Part shown: in pieces, positions 44,481 through 53,676 of the stretch
How positions within the stretch are numbered: the first letter of the stretch is position 1
Layout: each line of letters opens with the position of its first letter
NCBI GenBank assembly: GCA_913777665.1
Contig: CAJYTF010000034.1
Coordinates: 1-64,000 of the forward strand
Direction of reading: 5' to 3'
Length of the DNA: 64,000 nt
Origin: an uncultured Myroides sp.
GTDB taxonomy: Bacteria > Bacteroidota > Bacteroidia > Flavobacteriales > Flavobacteriaceae
Position numbers and translations under genes: made by a program
The notes under the pieces: generated by a model
Database searches by the model: none
Seen by the model: only the letters and a program-made list of their open reading frames with translations
What the model was told of the DNA's origin: nothing

Positions 44481-46085
44481 ATGATTGATTTTCTATATCA
44501 GGATTCGTATCCTGTACAAAAAGATGATACACAGTATCGTAAAATTTCTTCAGATTACGTAAAAATTGAAAAATTAGGAGATCGCGAAATATTAACGGTT
44601 GACCCGAAAGGATTGGAATTATTGGCAGAAACAGCAATGACCGATGTTTCGTTTATGCTACGTACGTCGCATTTAGAAAAATTACGCGCTATTATCGATG
44701 ATCCCGAAGCGACCGACAACGACCGTTTTGTAGCTTACAATTTATTACAAAATGCGGCTGTGGCTGTTGGTGGCGAATTACCATCGTGCCAAGATACGGG
44801 AACGGCAATTGTAATGGCAAAAAAAGGCGAAAATATTTATACCGGAATCGATGATGCAGAGGCGCTATCAAAAGGTATTTTCAACACCTATATCAATAAA
44901 AATCTGCGTTATTCTCAGATCGTTCCAATTTCAATGTTCGAAGAGAAAAACTCGGGATCTAACCTTCCTGCACAAATAGACATCTATTCTAAAAAAGGCA
45001 ATTCGTACGAATTTTTGTTCCTTGCAAAAGGTGGTGGATCGGCAAATAAAACCTTTTTATATCAACAGACAAAATCGTTATTAAACGATAAATCGTTAAA
45101 AGCTTTCATAAAAGCAAAAATCATGGATTTGGGAACGGCTGCTTGCCCACCTTACCATTTGGCTTTGGTTATTGGCGGAACTTCTGCCGAAGCAACATTA
45201 GCAACCGTTAAAAAAGCTTCTGCGGGATATTACGACAATTTACCAACAACCGGAAACATGGCAGGACAAGCGTTTCGCGATTTGGAATGGGAAAAACGCA
45301 TACAGCAAATTTGTCAGGAATCTGGTGTAGGCGCGCAATTTGGCGGTAAATATTTAGTACACGATGTTCGTGTAATTCGTTTGCCACGCCACGCAGCATC
45401 TTGCCCGGTTGGTTTAGGTGTTTCATGTTCTGCCGATCGAAATATCAAAGGAAAAATTACTGCTGACGGTATTTTTGTGGAACAGTTAGAAACAAATCCT
45501 GCAAGATTATTGCCAGAAACGGCTCCGCATTTAGAAGAACCGGTACATATTGATTTAGATCAGCCAATGGATCAGATTTTGGCAGAATTAACCAAACACC
45601 CGATCAAAACCCGATTAATGTTGAACGGAACCGTTATTGTTGCCCGCGATATTGCCCATGCAAAAATCAAGGAAATGTTAGATAACGGCGAACCAATGCC
45701 GGAATATTTTAAGAATCACCCGGTTTATTACGCAGGACCTGCAAAAACGCCGGAAGGAATGGCTTCAGGTTCTTTTGGACCAACAACTGCGGGACGTATG
45801 GACAGTTATGTTGATTTATTCCAAGAAAACCGCGGATCTATGATTATGCTTGCAAAAGGAAACCGCTCGCAACAGGTTACTGATGCTTGTGCAAAACACG
45901 GCGGTTTTTATTTAGGATCAATTGGCGGACCAGCAGCTATTTTAGCAAAAGACAATATTTTACATGTTGAAGTAGTTGATTTCCCTGAATTAGGAATGGA
46001 AGCTGTTAGGAAAATTATCGTAAAAGATTTCCCTGCATTCATTATAACAGACGATAAAGGAAACGATTTCTTTCAGAATCTATAA
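44481..46085 (+). CDS. Fumarate hydratase, class I (iron-sulfur)
   Basis: A 534-residue single-chain class I fumarase that interconverts fumarate and malate with a [4Fe-4S] cluster; full length for the FumA/FumB type. The N-terminal domain has cluster-binding Cys in [19 protein letters not shown] and ASCPVGLG; the C-terminal domain has the [20 protein letters not shown] block. It may serve the citric acid cycle together with pckA nearby. Its start is preceded by an AT-rich leader with a near-consensus TACTTTTA element. Confidence 0.93.
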   Translation: MIDFLYQDSYPVQKDDTQYRKISSDYVKIEKLGDREILTVDPKGLELLAETAMTDVSFMLRTSHLEKLRAIIDDPEATDNDRFVAYNLLQNAAVAVGGELPSCQDTGTAIVMAKKGENIYTGIDDAEALSKGIFNTYINKNLRYSQIVPISMFEEKNSGSNLPAQIDIYSKKGNSYEFLFLAKGGGSANKTFLYQQTKSLLNDKSLKAFIKAKIMDLGTAACPPYHLALVIGGTSAEATLATVKKASAGYYDNLPTTGNMAGQAFRDLEWEKRIQQICQESGVGAQFGGKYLVHDVRVIRLPRHAASCPVGLGVSCSADRNIKGKITADGIFVEQLETNPARLLPETAPHLEEPVHIDLDQPMDQILAELTKHPIKTRLMLNGTVIVARDIAHAKIKEMLDNGEPMPEYFKNHPVYYAGPAKTPEGMASGSFGPTTAGRMDSYVDLFQENRGSMIMLAKGNRSQQVTDACAKHGGFYLGSIGGPAAILAKDNILHVEVVDFPELGMEAVRKIIVKDFPAFIITDDKGNDFFQNL

Positions 46086-46113
46086 ACAGTTATTCGTTTT
46101 TAGCTGTTAACTT

Positions 46114-46147
46114 AAAGCTCTATAAGGTAAAAACTTTATAGCGCTTT
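46114..46147 (+). terminator. Fumarase gene terminator
   Basis: AAAGCTCTATAAG pairs with CTTTATAGCGCTTT (imperfect) and is followed by T residues. Confidence 0.7.
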
Positions 46148-46216
46148 TTTTACGCATCAAAGCAATTTTATTTTTACTATTTGTAAAATATTTTTTACAT
46201 AATATAAAATTTTCAT

Positions 46217-46224
46217 TACATTTG
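46217..46224 (+). promoter_or_regulatory. -7 promoter element for the membrane protein-HTH pair
   Basis: TACATTTG, 29 bp before the ATG at 46253. Confidence 0.5.
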
Positions 46225-46252
46225 ATTCAATCAATTTTTAAAACTCTCTATT

Positions 46253-46735
46253 ATGAAAAGTATTTATCTATTTCCGAACAAATTAAAAATTCCTGCATTA
46301 CTTTTATTTTTAATTTCTGCTATATTATTCATCCCTTCATATTCTTATGAAAACGAACTATTTTCTATCCATGCTACTGTATTCTCTTTTATTGCAGAAT
46401 ATCCTTTTGGAGAAACGATGTACTTTACATGGTTGAACGATGAAATTTCAAATGAGATTATAACAACATTGTTTATAATCAGTGGAATTATTTTGGCTTT
46501 TTCAAAAGAAAAAGTTGAAGACGAATTTATACAAACCATTCGTTTTAAAGCATTAGTACAGTCAACATATTTTACTTATGCAATTACATTAATTTGCGTA
46601 TTCTTTACCTATGGAGTACCTTTCTTCTCAGTTGTAACATTGCTAATATTTGTGAACTTAATATTTTTAAACATCTTCTACTACACCAAATTATTCATCT
46701 ATAAAAAACAGTTCAGTTATGAAAACGAAGATTAA
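46253..46735 (+). CDS. Four-span membrane protein of unknown function
   Basis: A 160-residue membrane protein with about four spans (IPALLLFLISAILFIPSYSY; TTLFIISGIILAF; YAITLICVFFTYGVPFFSVV; FVNLIFLNIFYYTKLF). I do not recognise a family. It overlaps the start of the XRE gene (46719) by 17 bp, so the two are translationally coupled, a common pairing of a small XRE regulator and a membrane protein. The pair may be a regulatory or stress-linked unit; there is no direct sequence evidence of function. Confidence 0.68.
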   Translation: MKSIYLFPNKLKIPALLLFLISAILFIPSYSYENELFSIHATVFSFIAEYPFGETMYFTWLNDEISNEIITTLFIISGIILAFSKEKVEDEFIQTIRFKALVQSTYFTYAITLICVFFTYGVPFFSVVTLLIFVNLIFLNIFYYTKLFIYKKQFSYENED

Positions 46736-46916
46736 AGTATTCCGCGCCATTCATAACATCACACAGGCAGAATTAGCAGAAAAACTAGATGTTACAAGGC
46801 AAACCATCAATGCAATCGAAGCCGGAAAATATGCTCCGTCTGTTGAACTCGCTTTGCGTATGTCTAAAATGTTCAATGTAACTGTAAACGAAATTTTTCA
46901 GTTAGACGACGAGTAA
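46719..46916 (+). CDS. Small XRE-family HTH regulator
   Basis: A 65-residue HTH protein (IKVFRAIHNITQAELAEKLD, VTRQTINAIEAGKYAPSVEL) of the short Cro/C1-like type often placed beside a membrane protein in bacterial genomes, as here. It overlaps the end of the upstream membrane-protein gene by 17 bp. It may regulate its own operon. A 95-bp element with inverted ends begins 5 bp after its stop. Confidence 0.88.
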   Translation: MKTKIKVFRAIHNITQAELAEKLDVTRQTINAIEAGKYAPSVELALRMSKMFNVTVNEIFQLDDE

Positions 46917-46920
46917 TTAT

Positions 46921-47015
46921 TGCCATAGATACACGGAAATTATTTTAACTCACTTTTACATATTTATTTTAGAACCATTCAGAACACCAGTTAAATAAAT
47001 CTGTGAATCTGTGGC
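46921..47015. repeat. MITE-like element with inverted TGCCA ends
   Basis: TGCCATAGATACACGGAA (from 46921) and AATCTGTGAATCTGTGGCA (to 47015) form imperfect inverted ends around about 50 bp. Similar TGCCACAGATTTCACAGA-type repeats are common in Bacteroidota intergenic DNA. Confidence 0.5.
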
Positions 47016-47038
47016 AAAAAAAAAAATTGCATGACGAA

Positions 47039-47046
47039 TAATTTTG
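47039..47046 (+). promoter_or_regulatory. -7 promoter element for the serine hydrolase
   Basis: TAATTTTG, 31 bp before the ATG at 47078. Confidence 0.5.
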
Positions 47047-47077
47047 TTATCTTTAATTTTATCCAACAAATAAAATC

Positions 47078-48235
47078 ATGAAAATTCTTATAAAAATCCT
47101 TAAATGGTTTGCCATTGTTTTTATAACAATCATCGCTCTTATGTACATTTTTGGTTACGGTTATTTGCTTCGTGCGGTTCGCGTAACCTATTTAACCGGT
47201 CATAAAACGGCTTTTTTAGAAGATTATAGTTATTTCAATAATCGAGAAATTAAAAAAGGAACAGCACAGCCTTGGAATCTATCAAAAAATTACAATAAAG
47301 TTCCGGCTACCGAAAAGCTGAATCAAACACATAAAGACCTGCAAACTACATCGTTCTTAATTATTAAAAACGACAGTATTTTTCATGAAAGTTATTTCGA
47401 TATTGGCAAAGAAGACAGCAAAACCAACTCGTTTTCTATGGCGAAAAGCATTGTTACATCGGCATTAGGCAAAGCGATTGATTTGGGAATGATTCAAAGT
47501 TTAGACACCAAAGTAATTGATTTTTTACCCGAACTAACGGGTAAATTTGCGAAAGAAGTAACCGTTGGCGATTTAGCAAGTATGGCATCGGGACAAAAAT
47601 GGGACGAAAATTATTACGGACCAACATCAATTACTACGCAGGCATACTTTAAAACCGATTTGCGTTCACTGATGTTAAGTTTACCGATTGATAAAAAACC
47701 GGGACAGGAATTTATCTATCAAAGTGGCGACACGCAGTTACTGGCAATGGTTTTAGAAAAAGCCACAAAAATGAACCTGGCTGATTTTGTTTCGAAATAT
47801 TTCTGGCAACCAATGGGAATGGAACATGATGCGCTGTGGCAGATCGACCATAAAGACAACGGAATTGAAAAAGCCTATTGTTGTGTAGCAAGCAACGCTC
47901 GTGATTTTGCCAAATTTGGTAAATTGTATATGCAGCACGGAAAATGGAATGGCGAGCAATTACTTTCTATGAAATTTGTGTTTGAATCGATAAACCCGCG
48001 TTTTAAAGAAAGTCCGCAATATGGTTACGGTTGGTGGTTATCAAACTACAAAAACAAGCATATTTACTACATGCGCGGACATTTGGGGCAGTTTACCATT
48101 GTCATTCCCGAAGATAATTTAATCATTGTACGTTTGGGACATATCAAAGGCTTGCAAACCACAAACGATCCGCACAGCAACGATTTGTATGTTTACATTG
48201 ATGAAACGTATAATATGTTAAGCAAACAGTTATGA
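47078..48235 (+). CDS. Beta-lactamase-fold serine hydrolase, membrane-anchored
   Basis: A 385-residue class C-like serine hydrolase. An N-terminal membrane anchor (about 8-28) precedes the catalytic domain. The active-site SxxK motif is SMAK (about 120-123); the second motif is YQSGD (about 214-218), a YxS variant of YxN; the conserved late block is RGHLGQF. Family members include esterases, peptidases and penicillin-binding-like enzymes; I would not call it a resistance enzyme on this evidence. It overlaps the downstream exonuclease gene by 4 bp, so the two form an operon. Confidence 0.85.
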   Translation: MKILIKILKWFAIVFITIIALMYIFGYGYLLRAVRVTYLTGHKTAFLEDYSYFNNREIKKGTAQPWNLSKNYNKVPATEKLNQTHKDLQTTSFLIIKNDSIFHESYFDIGKEDSKTNSFSMAKSIVTSALGKAIDLGMIQSLDTKVIDFLPELTGKFAKEVTVGDLASMASGQKWDENYYGPTSITTQAYFKTDLRSLMLSLPIDKKPGQEFIYQSGDTQLLAMVLEKATKMNLADFVSKYFWQPMGMEHDALWQIDHKDNGIEKAYCCVASNARDFAKFGKLYMQHGKWNGEQLLSMKFVFESINPRFKESPQYGYGWWLSNYKNKHIYYMRGHLGQFTIVIPEDNLIIVRLGHIKGLQTTNDPHSNDLYVYIDETYNMLSKQL

Positions 48236-48945
48236 TTGATAAAATAGTTTTACCGAATATTCTTTTTTTGGATATTGAAACCGTGCCACAATCAGAGTTT
48301 TTTAGTGATTTACCAGAAGATGCACAGCAATTATTTGCCGATAAAACACAATATCAACGAAAAGATGATTTAACGCCCGAAGAATTTTACGAACGTGCAG
48401 GAATTTGGGCAGAATTCGGAAAAATCATCTGTATTTCGGTTGGATATTTCACGATAAAAAATGCCGAACGACAGTTTAGAACCAAATCAATCATTGGCGA
48501 AGAAAAACAATTGTTAGAAGAATTTAATGATTTGGTAAAAACACATTTTTCAAATCCGGCATTTGTATTTTGCGGACACAATATTAAAGAATTCGATATT
48601 CCATATATGTGTCGAAGAATGTTAATAAACGGAATAAACATTCCTGAAAAATTGCAACTTTTCGGTAGAAAACCTTGGGAAATTCCGCATTTAGATACGC
48701 TGGAATTATGGAAATTCGGCGATTACAAACATTACACCTCGTTAAAATTACTAACACATGTTTTAAACATACCATCGCCAAAACAAGACATCGATGGCAG
48801 CGAAGTCCGTAACGTATATTACAACGAGAAAAACATAGAACGAATTGCAAAATACTGCGAACGCGATGTAGTTGCCGTAGCACAAATTTTTTTAAGAATG
48901 CGTAACGAAACCATTTTAAACGAAAGTGAAATTTTTTCGGTTTAA
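48232..48945 (+). CDS. PolB-like 3'-5' exonuclease
   Basis: A 237-residue DEDD-fold exonuclease of the family described as similar to the PolB exonuclease domain. Acidic catalytic residues are expected in ILFLDIETVPQSEF (D and E, about 10-23), VFCGHNIKEFDIPYMCRR (about 104-121) and CERDVVAVAQIFLRM (about 213-227, the final D). It follows the serine hydrolase with a 4-bp overlap. Role in DNA repair or RNA processing is not known for this clade. Confidence 0.82.
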   Translation: MIDKIVLPNILFLDIETVPQSEFFSDLPEDAQQLFADKTQYQRKDDLTPEEFYERAGIWAEFGKIICISVGYFTIKNAERQFRTKSIIGEEKQLLEEFNDLVKTHFSNPAFVFCGHNIKEFDIPYMCRRMLINGINIPEKLQLFGRKPWEIPHLDTLELWKFGDYKHYTSLKLLTHVLNIPSPKQDIDGSEVRNVYYNEKNIERIAKYCERDVVAVAQIFLRMRNETILNESEIFSV

Positions 48946-48948
48946 ATT

Positions 48949-48975
48949 CCTGCAAGGTTTTAAAAACCTTGTAGG
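48949..48975. repeat. Palindromic hairpin CCTGCAAGGTTTT
   Basis: CCTGCAAGGTTTT and AAAACCTTGTAGG form a 13-bp inverted repeat (one mismatch). The same palindrome type recurs in flavobacterial genomes; here it may terminate the exonuclease transcript. Confidence 0.5.
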
Positions 48976-49113
48976 TTTAAATAAAAACAATTTCAAGCAA
49001 ACTGAAAATATTTCTGTTTTTAATATTGAAATGTTAAAATTTAAAAATAATTTTCTTTTTAAAAAATAAATTTAGAATTTTGTTCCGAAATAAAAATCAA
49101 CAAAAAAATTAAA

Positions 49114-49194
49114 ATGCAACAATTTATTAAACATACACGCAACTGTAAGATGTGGAAATTTTCCCGCAGAGGTTTTGTATGCACTAAATTGTAA
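49114..49194 (+). CDS. Possible 26-residue small ORF with attenuator-like RNA
   Basis: ATG CAA CAA ... TTG TAA encodes MQQFIKHTRNCKMWKFSRRG followed by FVCTKL, a basic peptide with two Cys. The AT-rich region upstream holds no clear consensus promoter. A terminator hairpin follows at 49222-49247; its 5' arm CCTCTGC is also complementary to GCAGAGG inside this frame (49166-49172), so the two pairings exclude each other, as in attenuators. The ribosome-binding site is weak, as is usual here. Coding status is unproven. Confidence 0.35.
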   Translation: MQQFIKHTRNCKMWKFSRRGFVCTKL

Positions 49195-49221
49195 CCATTT
49201 TTTTACAATATAATTTAAGTG

Positions 49222-49247
49222 AATCCTCTGCTAAACCGCAGGGGATT
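49222..49247 (+). terminator. Terminator after the 26-residue ORF
   Basis: AATCCTCTGC pairs with GCAGGGGATT (G-U pairs) and is followed by T residues. Confidence 0.65.
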
Positions 49248-49266
49248 TTTTTATGTCCAATAATTA

Positions 49267-49382
49267 TTTAACCATATAGACACATAGAATACTTAAAAAT
49301 CAACCTATGTTCATTTTGTAAAAACAAAATCTATATAAACTTAAATGCGGACAACAGTAAATAGAAGAACTATGTGGTTAAA
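49267..49382. repeat. AT-rich element with inverted TTAACCA-ATAG ends
   Basis: TTTAACCATATAG near 49267 is matched by CTATGTGGTTAAA near 49370-49382, with further ATAGA copies inside. Related in its ends to the element at 10142-10288. No gene seen. Confidence 0.4.
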
Positions 49383-49449
49383 AACAAAACCTATGTAGTT
49401 AAAATAAAATTCAAAAAAAGTAAATTAATAATCCATAAAACCAGTAATC

Positions 49450-49896
49450 ATGAGCCTAGAACAAATTTCATTATTAAGTTTTGCCAACCAAAGCCAGTTA
49501 AACATTAAAAGCAGCGAATTACAATTTTCAATCACTCAAAACGATATGAAAAAGAATTCAAACGCCCATTTAGAATATCTTTTAGCAGGATTTGCAGCAT
49601 GTATTAATATGGTTGGACATCAGGTTGCAGATGATCTGGATATGGATTTAAAATCGATACAGATAGAAATTAAAGGAACCATAAATACCGCCAAAACTCA
49701 AGGCTTAAACGTGAAAGACCGAAGCGGTTTTGAACGAATTGAACTGGTTGTAAAGCCCGTTACCACTGCCGATTTAAGTACGCTGAAGTTTTGGATGGAT
49801 GAAATTAAAGAACGCTGCCCTATTTACGATAATCTTTTAAACAGTACGCCGATTAATTTGGTTGTTACAAAAGATTATACGCAAAATGTAGCGTGA
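49450..49896 (+). CDS. OsmC-family protein 1
   Basis: A 148-residue OsmC/Ohr-type protein. The redox-active Cys pair of the family is in FAACINMVGHQV (about 56-60) and ERCPIYDNL (about 118-126). Relatives reduce organic hydroperoxides or act in stress tolerance. A second OsmC-type protein is encoded at 60606-60986; the two are not close copies. The gene is preceded by about 260 bp of non-coding DNA containing the small-ORF/attenuator region and an AT-rich repeat. Confidence 0.85.
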   Translation: MSLEQISLLSFANQSQLNIKSSELQFSITQNDMKKNSNAHLEYLLAGFAACINMVGHQVADDLDMDLKSIQIEIKGTINTAKTQGLNVKDRSGFERIELVVKPVTTADLSTLKFWMDEIKERCPIYDNLLNSTPINLVVTKDYTQNVA

Positions 49897-49901
49897 TGAC
49901 C

Positions 49902-49980
49902 GATGTTGGATGTTTGATGCTGGGTGCTGGGTGTAAATTCAGAAGTTGAAAACATCAGGCATCCATCACCAAACACCACA
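49902..49980. repeat. Imperfect GATGTTGGATG-type repeat and inverted copies
   Basis: GATGTTGGATGTTTGATGC and related units on one side and CATCAGGCATCCATCACC on the other form an imperfect direct and inverted repeat. It may be an intergenic repeat family member or act as a terminator. Confidence 0.35.
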
Positions 49981-50047
49981 CATTTAAAAAATTGTTTAGT
50001 TTGTTTTTACTACCTTTAATTTTTATAATTATTGGTAGTATTTTTTT

Positions 50048-51736
50048 ATGAAAGAACCGATTTTAAGGGTAGAAAATTTAAGCATTTCTTTTTTACAGGA
50101 AAAAAAATGGAACGAAGTAATCCATTCTATCTCGTTTGAAGTTTTTCCGAACGAAATTGTTGGTATTGTAGGCGAATCGGGTTCCGGTAAATCGGTTTCA
50201 AGTTTGGCTGTAATGGGCTTGCTTCCTAAAAATGTATCCGATTTAAACACGGGTTCTATTCATTTTAAAAACGAAGATATTACCAATTATTCCGAAAAAG
50301 CTTTTCAGAAAATTCGAGGCAAAAAAGTATCAATGATTTTTCAGGAACCTATGAGTTCTTTAAATCCGTCGATAAACTGTGGTGAACAAGTTGCCGAAAT
50401 TTTAGAAACACACACCAATTTATCAGAAAAAGAAATTAAAGCAGAAGTTCGGAGATTGTTCGATCAGGTAAAACTGCCCGATCCAATTACAATTTATAAC
50501 AAATATCCACATCAAATTTCGGGCGGACAAAAACAACGGGTTATGATTGCTATGGCTATTGCTTGCAAACCCGAAATTTTAATTGCCGATGAACCAACCA
50601 CTGCTTTAGATGTTACGGTTCAGCAGGAAATTATTTTGTTGTTGAAAAATCTGCAACAGGAAACCGGCATGAGCATTTTGTTTATATCGCACGATTTATC
50701 ATTAATATCAGAAATTTGTGACCGTATTCTGGTGATGTACAAAGGCGAAATTGTTGAACAGAATTCGGCTTTAAATATCTTTAAAAATCCCGAACATATT
50801 TATACAAAAGCATTGATTGCTTCTCGCCCCTCATTAAATGTCCGTTTAAAACGTTTGCCTACCATTCAAGACTATTTAAGCGGAACAGAAAATGCTGCAG
50901 CGATTTCGAAAGAAGAACGAAAAGTTCATTTAGATAAATTATACAATCAAAAACCTTTGCTACGTGTAGAGAATGTGGAGAAAGAATATCTTTTAAAAAC
51001 ACATTTATTCAAAGCAAACGATTATTTTAAGGCAGTAAACAACGTGAGTTTTAAAATGTACGAAGGCGAAACATTGGGTCTGGTTGGCGAAAGCGGTTGC
51101 GGAAAATCGACCTTAGGCAATGCTATTTTACAATTAGATCCAGCTACAAAAGGACAAATTTTCTACAGAGATAAAGACATCACCAAATTATCGAAAAACG
51201 AATTAAAAGAACTGCGTAAAGAAATTCAGATTATTTTTCAGGATCCGTTTGCTTCTTTAAATCCAAAAATCACGGTTGGCGAAGCTATTTTAGAACCTAT
51301 GAAAGTGCATAAACTGTACACAAACGATAAAGAACGTAAAGAAAAAGTTTTGGATTTATTAGATAAAGTTGGGTTATTGTCTGGACATTACGACCGATAT
51401 CCACATGAATTTTCCGGAGGTCAGCGTCAACGTATAGGCATTGCTCGAACAATTGCAGTGAGTCCCAAATTAATTATTTGCGATGAATCAGTTTCGGCAT
51501 TAGATATTTCGGTTCAAGCACAAGTGTTGAATTTACTAAATGATTTAAAAGATAATTTTGGATTTACCTATTTGTTTATATCGCACGATTTAGCTGTGGT
51601 AAAATACATTTCAGATCAGATTATCGTGATGAACAAAGGAAAAATAGAAGAACAAAACGAAGCCGATGCTTTAATTGAACATCCACAAAAACCATATACC
51701 CAAAAATTAATTAACGCTATTCCAAAAGGGATCTAA
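50048..51736 (+). CDS. ABC transporter, fused double ATP-binding protein (peptide/oligopeptide type)
   Basis: A 562-residue ATPase with two ABC domains in one chain. Walker A motifs are GESGSGKSVS and GESGCGKSTL; signature motifs are ISGGQKQR (first half) and SGGQRQR (second half); Walker B motifs are ILIADEPT and LIICDES. The two halves match DppD and DppF types of peptide importers, and the fused form resembles YejF or GsiA. The permease and binding protein genes are not adjacent, so it is probably an orphan ATPase that works with partners elsewhere. Confidence 0.9.
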   Translation: MKEPILRVENLSISFLQEKKWNEVIHSISFEVFPNEIVGIVGESGSGKSVSSLAVMGLLPKNVSDLNTGSIHFKNEDITNYSEKAFQKIRGKKVSMIFQEPMSSLNPSINCGEQVAEILETHTNLSEKEIKAEVRRLFDQVKLPDPITIYNKYPHQISGGQKQRVMIAMAIACKPEILIADEPTTALDVTVQQEIILLLKNLQQETGMSILFISHDLSLISEICDRILVMYKGEIVEQNSALNIFKNPEHIYTKALIASRPSLNVRLKRLPTIQDYLSGTENAAAISKEERKVHLDKLYNQKPLLRVENVEKEYLLKTHLFKANDYFKAVNNVSFKMYEGETLGLVGESGCGKSTLGNAILQLDPATKGQIFYRDKDITKLSKNELKELRKEIQIIFQDPFASLNPKITVGEAILEPMKVHKLYTNDKERKEKVLDLLDKVGLLSGHYDRYPHEFSGGQRQRIGIARTIAVSPKLIICDESVSALDISVQAQVLNLLNDLKDNFGFTYLFISHDLAVVKYISDQIIVMNKGKIEEQNEADALIEHPQKPYTQKLINAIPKGI

Positions 51737-51894
51737 GAGCTAATAATTATTATCAATTTTCTTCAACATTTTTTTTATAAATTGTTAATATATAGATAAA
51801 TATGTTAATTAAATCGTATTAAAAAGAGGTTAAATCAAAATTAACAAACAGCAAACAATTCGTTTTTGTTAAAATTAATCACTATCTTTACCAA

Positions 51895-52050
51895 ATGTTT
51901 AAAGAAGAAGAATTATTTCTGATTCGAGAATGTTTGATGCGACAAGTAAATGAAGATTTTAAAAAAAATCGCAAACACAGCGAAAACAGTATGAAGATTT
52001 TACTTGTAGTAAAAAAGATTGATTTATTTATGGGCATTAAAGTAAGTTAA
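51895..52050 (+). CDS. Small protein of unknown function (51 aa)
   Basis: ATG at 51895 to TAA at 52050 encodes a lysine- and glutamate-rich peptide (MFKEEELFLIRECLMRQ, then KNRKHSENSMK) of 51 residues with amphipathic character and no signal peptide. A clear terminator follows at 52070. An upstream TATCTTTA element could serve as promoter. Two supports for coding are the clean frame and the terminator; the family is not known to me. Confidence 0.55.
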   Translation: MFKEEELFLIRECLMRQVNEDFKKNRKHSENSMKILLVVKKIDLFMGIKVS

Positions 52051-52069
52051 TATACTATCTCACAGAACC

Positions 52070-52098
52070 AAACCACTATATAAGATATAGTGGTTTTT
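52070..52098 (+). terminator. Terminator after the 51-residue gene
   Basis: AAACCACTATAT and ATATAGTGGTTT form a stem with loop AAG and trailing T residues. Confidence 0.8.
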
Positions 52099-52174
52099 TT
52101 TATTTAGTATCTGCTTCAAAAAAGGAATTTTACGATAGCTTAAAATTAGATTCGGAACGAATTTATATTAAATA

Positions 52175-52206
52175 AAACAGCTCAATTCTAAAAGATTGAG
52201 CTGTTT
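52175..52206 (-). terminator. Terminator of the saccharopine-dehydrogenase-like gene
   Basis: A perfect 12-bp stem AAACAGCTCAAT and its complement immediately past the stop codon at 52209. Confidence 0.8.
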
Positions 52207-52208
52207 GT

Positions 52209-53573
52209 TTATCTTATCATTCCACCATCGTAAGGAACTTCTTTTTCTTGAAAAATAATTCCAAAAGTTTCCAGTTCATTTAAAACAGGTTCGTAAACCT
52301 CTTTTGTAATCGGCATTTGTATTCCCGGTGTTGTGATTTCACCGTTTAATATTTTAAGTGTAATAATACCAACAGGCAAACCAACTGTTTTTGCCATTCC
52401 GGTTAAGACCGCATCTTCGCCTAAACAAACCATTGTAGAATCTATCTGAAAAGTTTCTGTACTTCCGGGCATGGTGTAACCGAATTTATGATACATTACA
52501 ATCATGTCTTTATCTGTTGGTTGTAATGTCCATTTTTCAGAAAGAATTTTTTCCATGACCTGTGCCGGAGTTGCATTTTTCAATCCGACTTTTTTATCGT
52601 TATTAAAAAGATCCAATACCAAAAACTTATCCCAAACGGTATCGTCTTGCTCCACATTTAATGTCAATCGGAATTTCACTTCTACAGAATCGCTTGGGTG
52701 ATAATATAAAAACGAATTGATAAATTCGCGATACGTCATGTTTTCAGAATCTTCAATCGTGTAGGTATCATCTGTCACACCCAATTGCACTAACATATTC
52801 CAAGCTCGCGAATAACCCACTCTGCGCATGGTTCCACGGTAAATTGTATGTGCATTTTGCAAACCGTACGCTTCACGGTAACCTAACGAATCTCGGTTTG
52901 CATACGCTTCAAATCTTCCAAAACCTTCAATTTCTAAAAATTCGGTACGTTTAAAAATACGCTGATACGGAATGTACTTATAAGTTCCTTGCTGTAAAAA
53001 TTTTGCAGCACCACCTTGCCCCGCAACAACAACATTTCTGGGATTCCAAGAGAATTTATATTTCCAGATGTTATCGTCAGATTCCGGAGCAACCAAACCA
53101 CCGCAGAAACTTTCAAAATGAACCGGATTCCCCCCTTTTTCTCTAATCTCGTCTAAAACTTTCATGGCACTCATGTGATCAATTCCCGGATCTAACCCAC
53201 ATTCGTTCATAAAAATCAATCCTTTTGCTTTTACTTCGGCATCCATTTCTTTTAATTCGTTCGATATATATGATGCGGTAACTAAATGCTTACTAAATTT
53301 AAGACAATCTGCAGCAATAATCGGGTGTAAAAAAGCAGGCATCATAGAAATTACCACATCGGCTTTTTCTATTAATTTAGTGCGTTCAACATTATTATGA
53401 ATGTCTAAAGCAATGGCAAATGCGTTGGGATTATCGGCTATTTTATCTTGGATGGATGTGATCGACTGATCGGCAATATGAAGTTTGAACTGATGTGTTT
53501 CGGTACGTTCCAACAAATATTTGATTAAAGAAGAGGTTGATCTTCCTGAACCAAACAACAATATATTTTTCAT
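52209..53573 (-). CDS. Saccharopine-dehydrogenase-family protein
   Basis: A 454-residue NAD(P)-binding protein. The Rossmann motif is LLFGSGRSTSSLIKYL (about 4-19). The following sequence fits the saccharopine dehydrogenase/Lys-9 family (NECGLDPGIDHMSAM about 126-140; SFCGGLVAPESDDN about 156-169). In lysine-linked pathways these enzymes interconvert saccharopine with lysine or glutamate and aminoadipate semialdehyde; members also act on other substrates. It is a single-gene unit with no pathway neighbour, so the substrate cannot be assigned. Confidence 0.85.
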   Translation of the reverse strand: MKNILLFGSGRSTSSLIKYLLERTETHQFKLHIADQSITSIQDKIADNPNAFAIALDIHNNVERTKLIEKADVVISMMPAFLHPIIAADCLKFSKHLVTASYISNELKEMDAEVKAKGLIFMNECGLDPGIDHMSAMKVLDEIREKGGNPVHFESFCGGLVAPESDDNIWKYKFSWNPRNVVVAGQGGAAKFLQQGTYKYIPYQRIFKRTEFLEIEGFGRFEAYANRDSLGYREAYGLQNAHTIYRGTMRRVGYSRAWNMLVQLGVTDDTYTIEDSENMTYREFINSFLYYHPSDSVEVKFRLTLNVEQDDTVWDKFLVLDLFNNDKKVGLKNATPAQVMEKILSEKWTLQPTDKDMIVMYHKFGYTMPGSTETFQIDSTMVCLGEDAVLTGMAKTVGLPVGIITLKILNGEITTPGIQMPITKEVYEPVLNELETFGIIFQEKEVPYDGGMIR

Positions 53574-53654
53574 TTAATCTTTGGTTTTGATTGTGCTAAA
53601 AGTACTAAAAAAATAGCGCATGAAAAAAAACACTTATCGAAAAATAAAAAAGTG

Positions 53655-53662
53655 TACATTTG
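53655..53662 (+). promoter_or_regulatory. -7 promoter element for DUF423
   Basis: TACATTTG. It excludes the in-frame ATG at 53620 and supports the start at 53677. Confidence 0.6.
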
Positions 53663-53676
53663 ACAAAAATTTTCCC

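Noticed and set aside
47078..48235. Calling the serine hydrolase a beta-lactamase resistance gene
   Set aside because: It has SxxK and a YxS motif but also a membrane anchor and no close match to known resistance enzymes; the family is broad.
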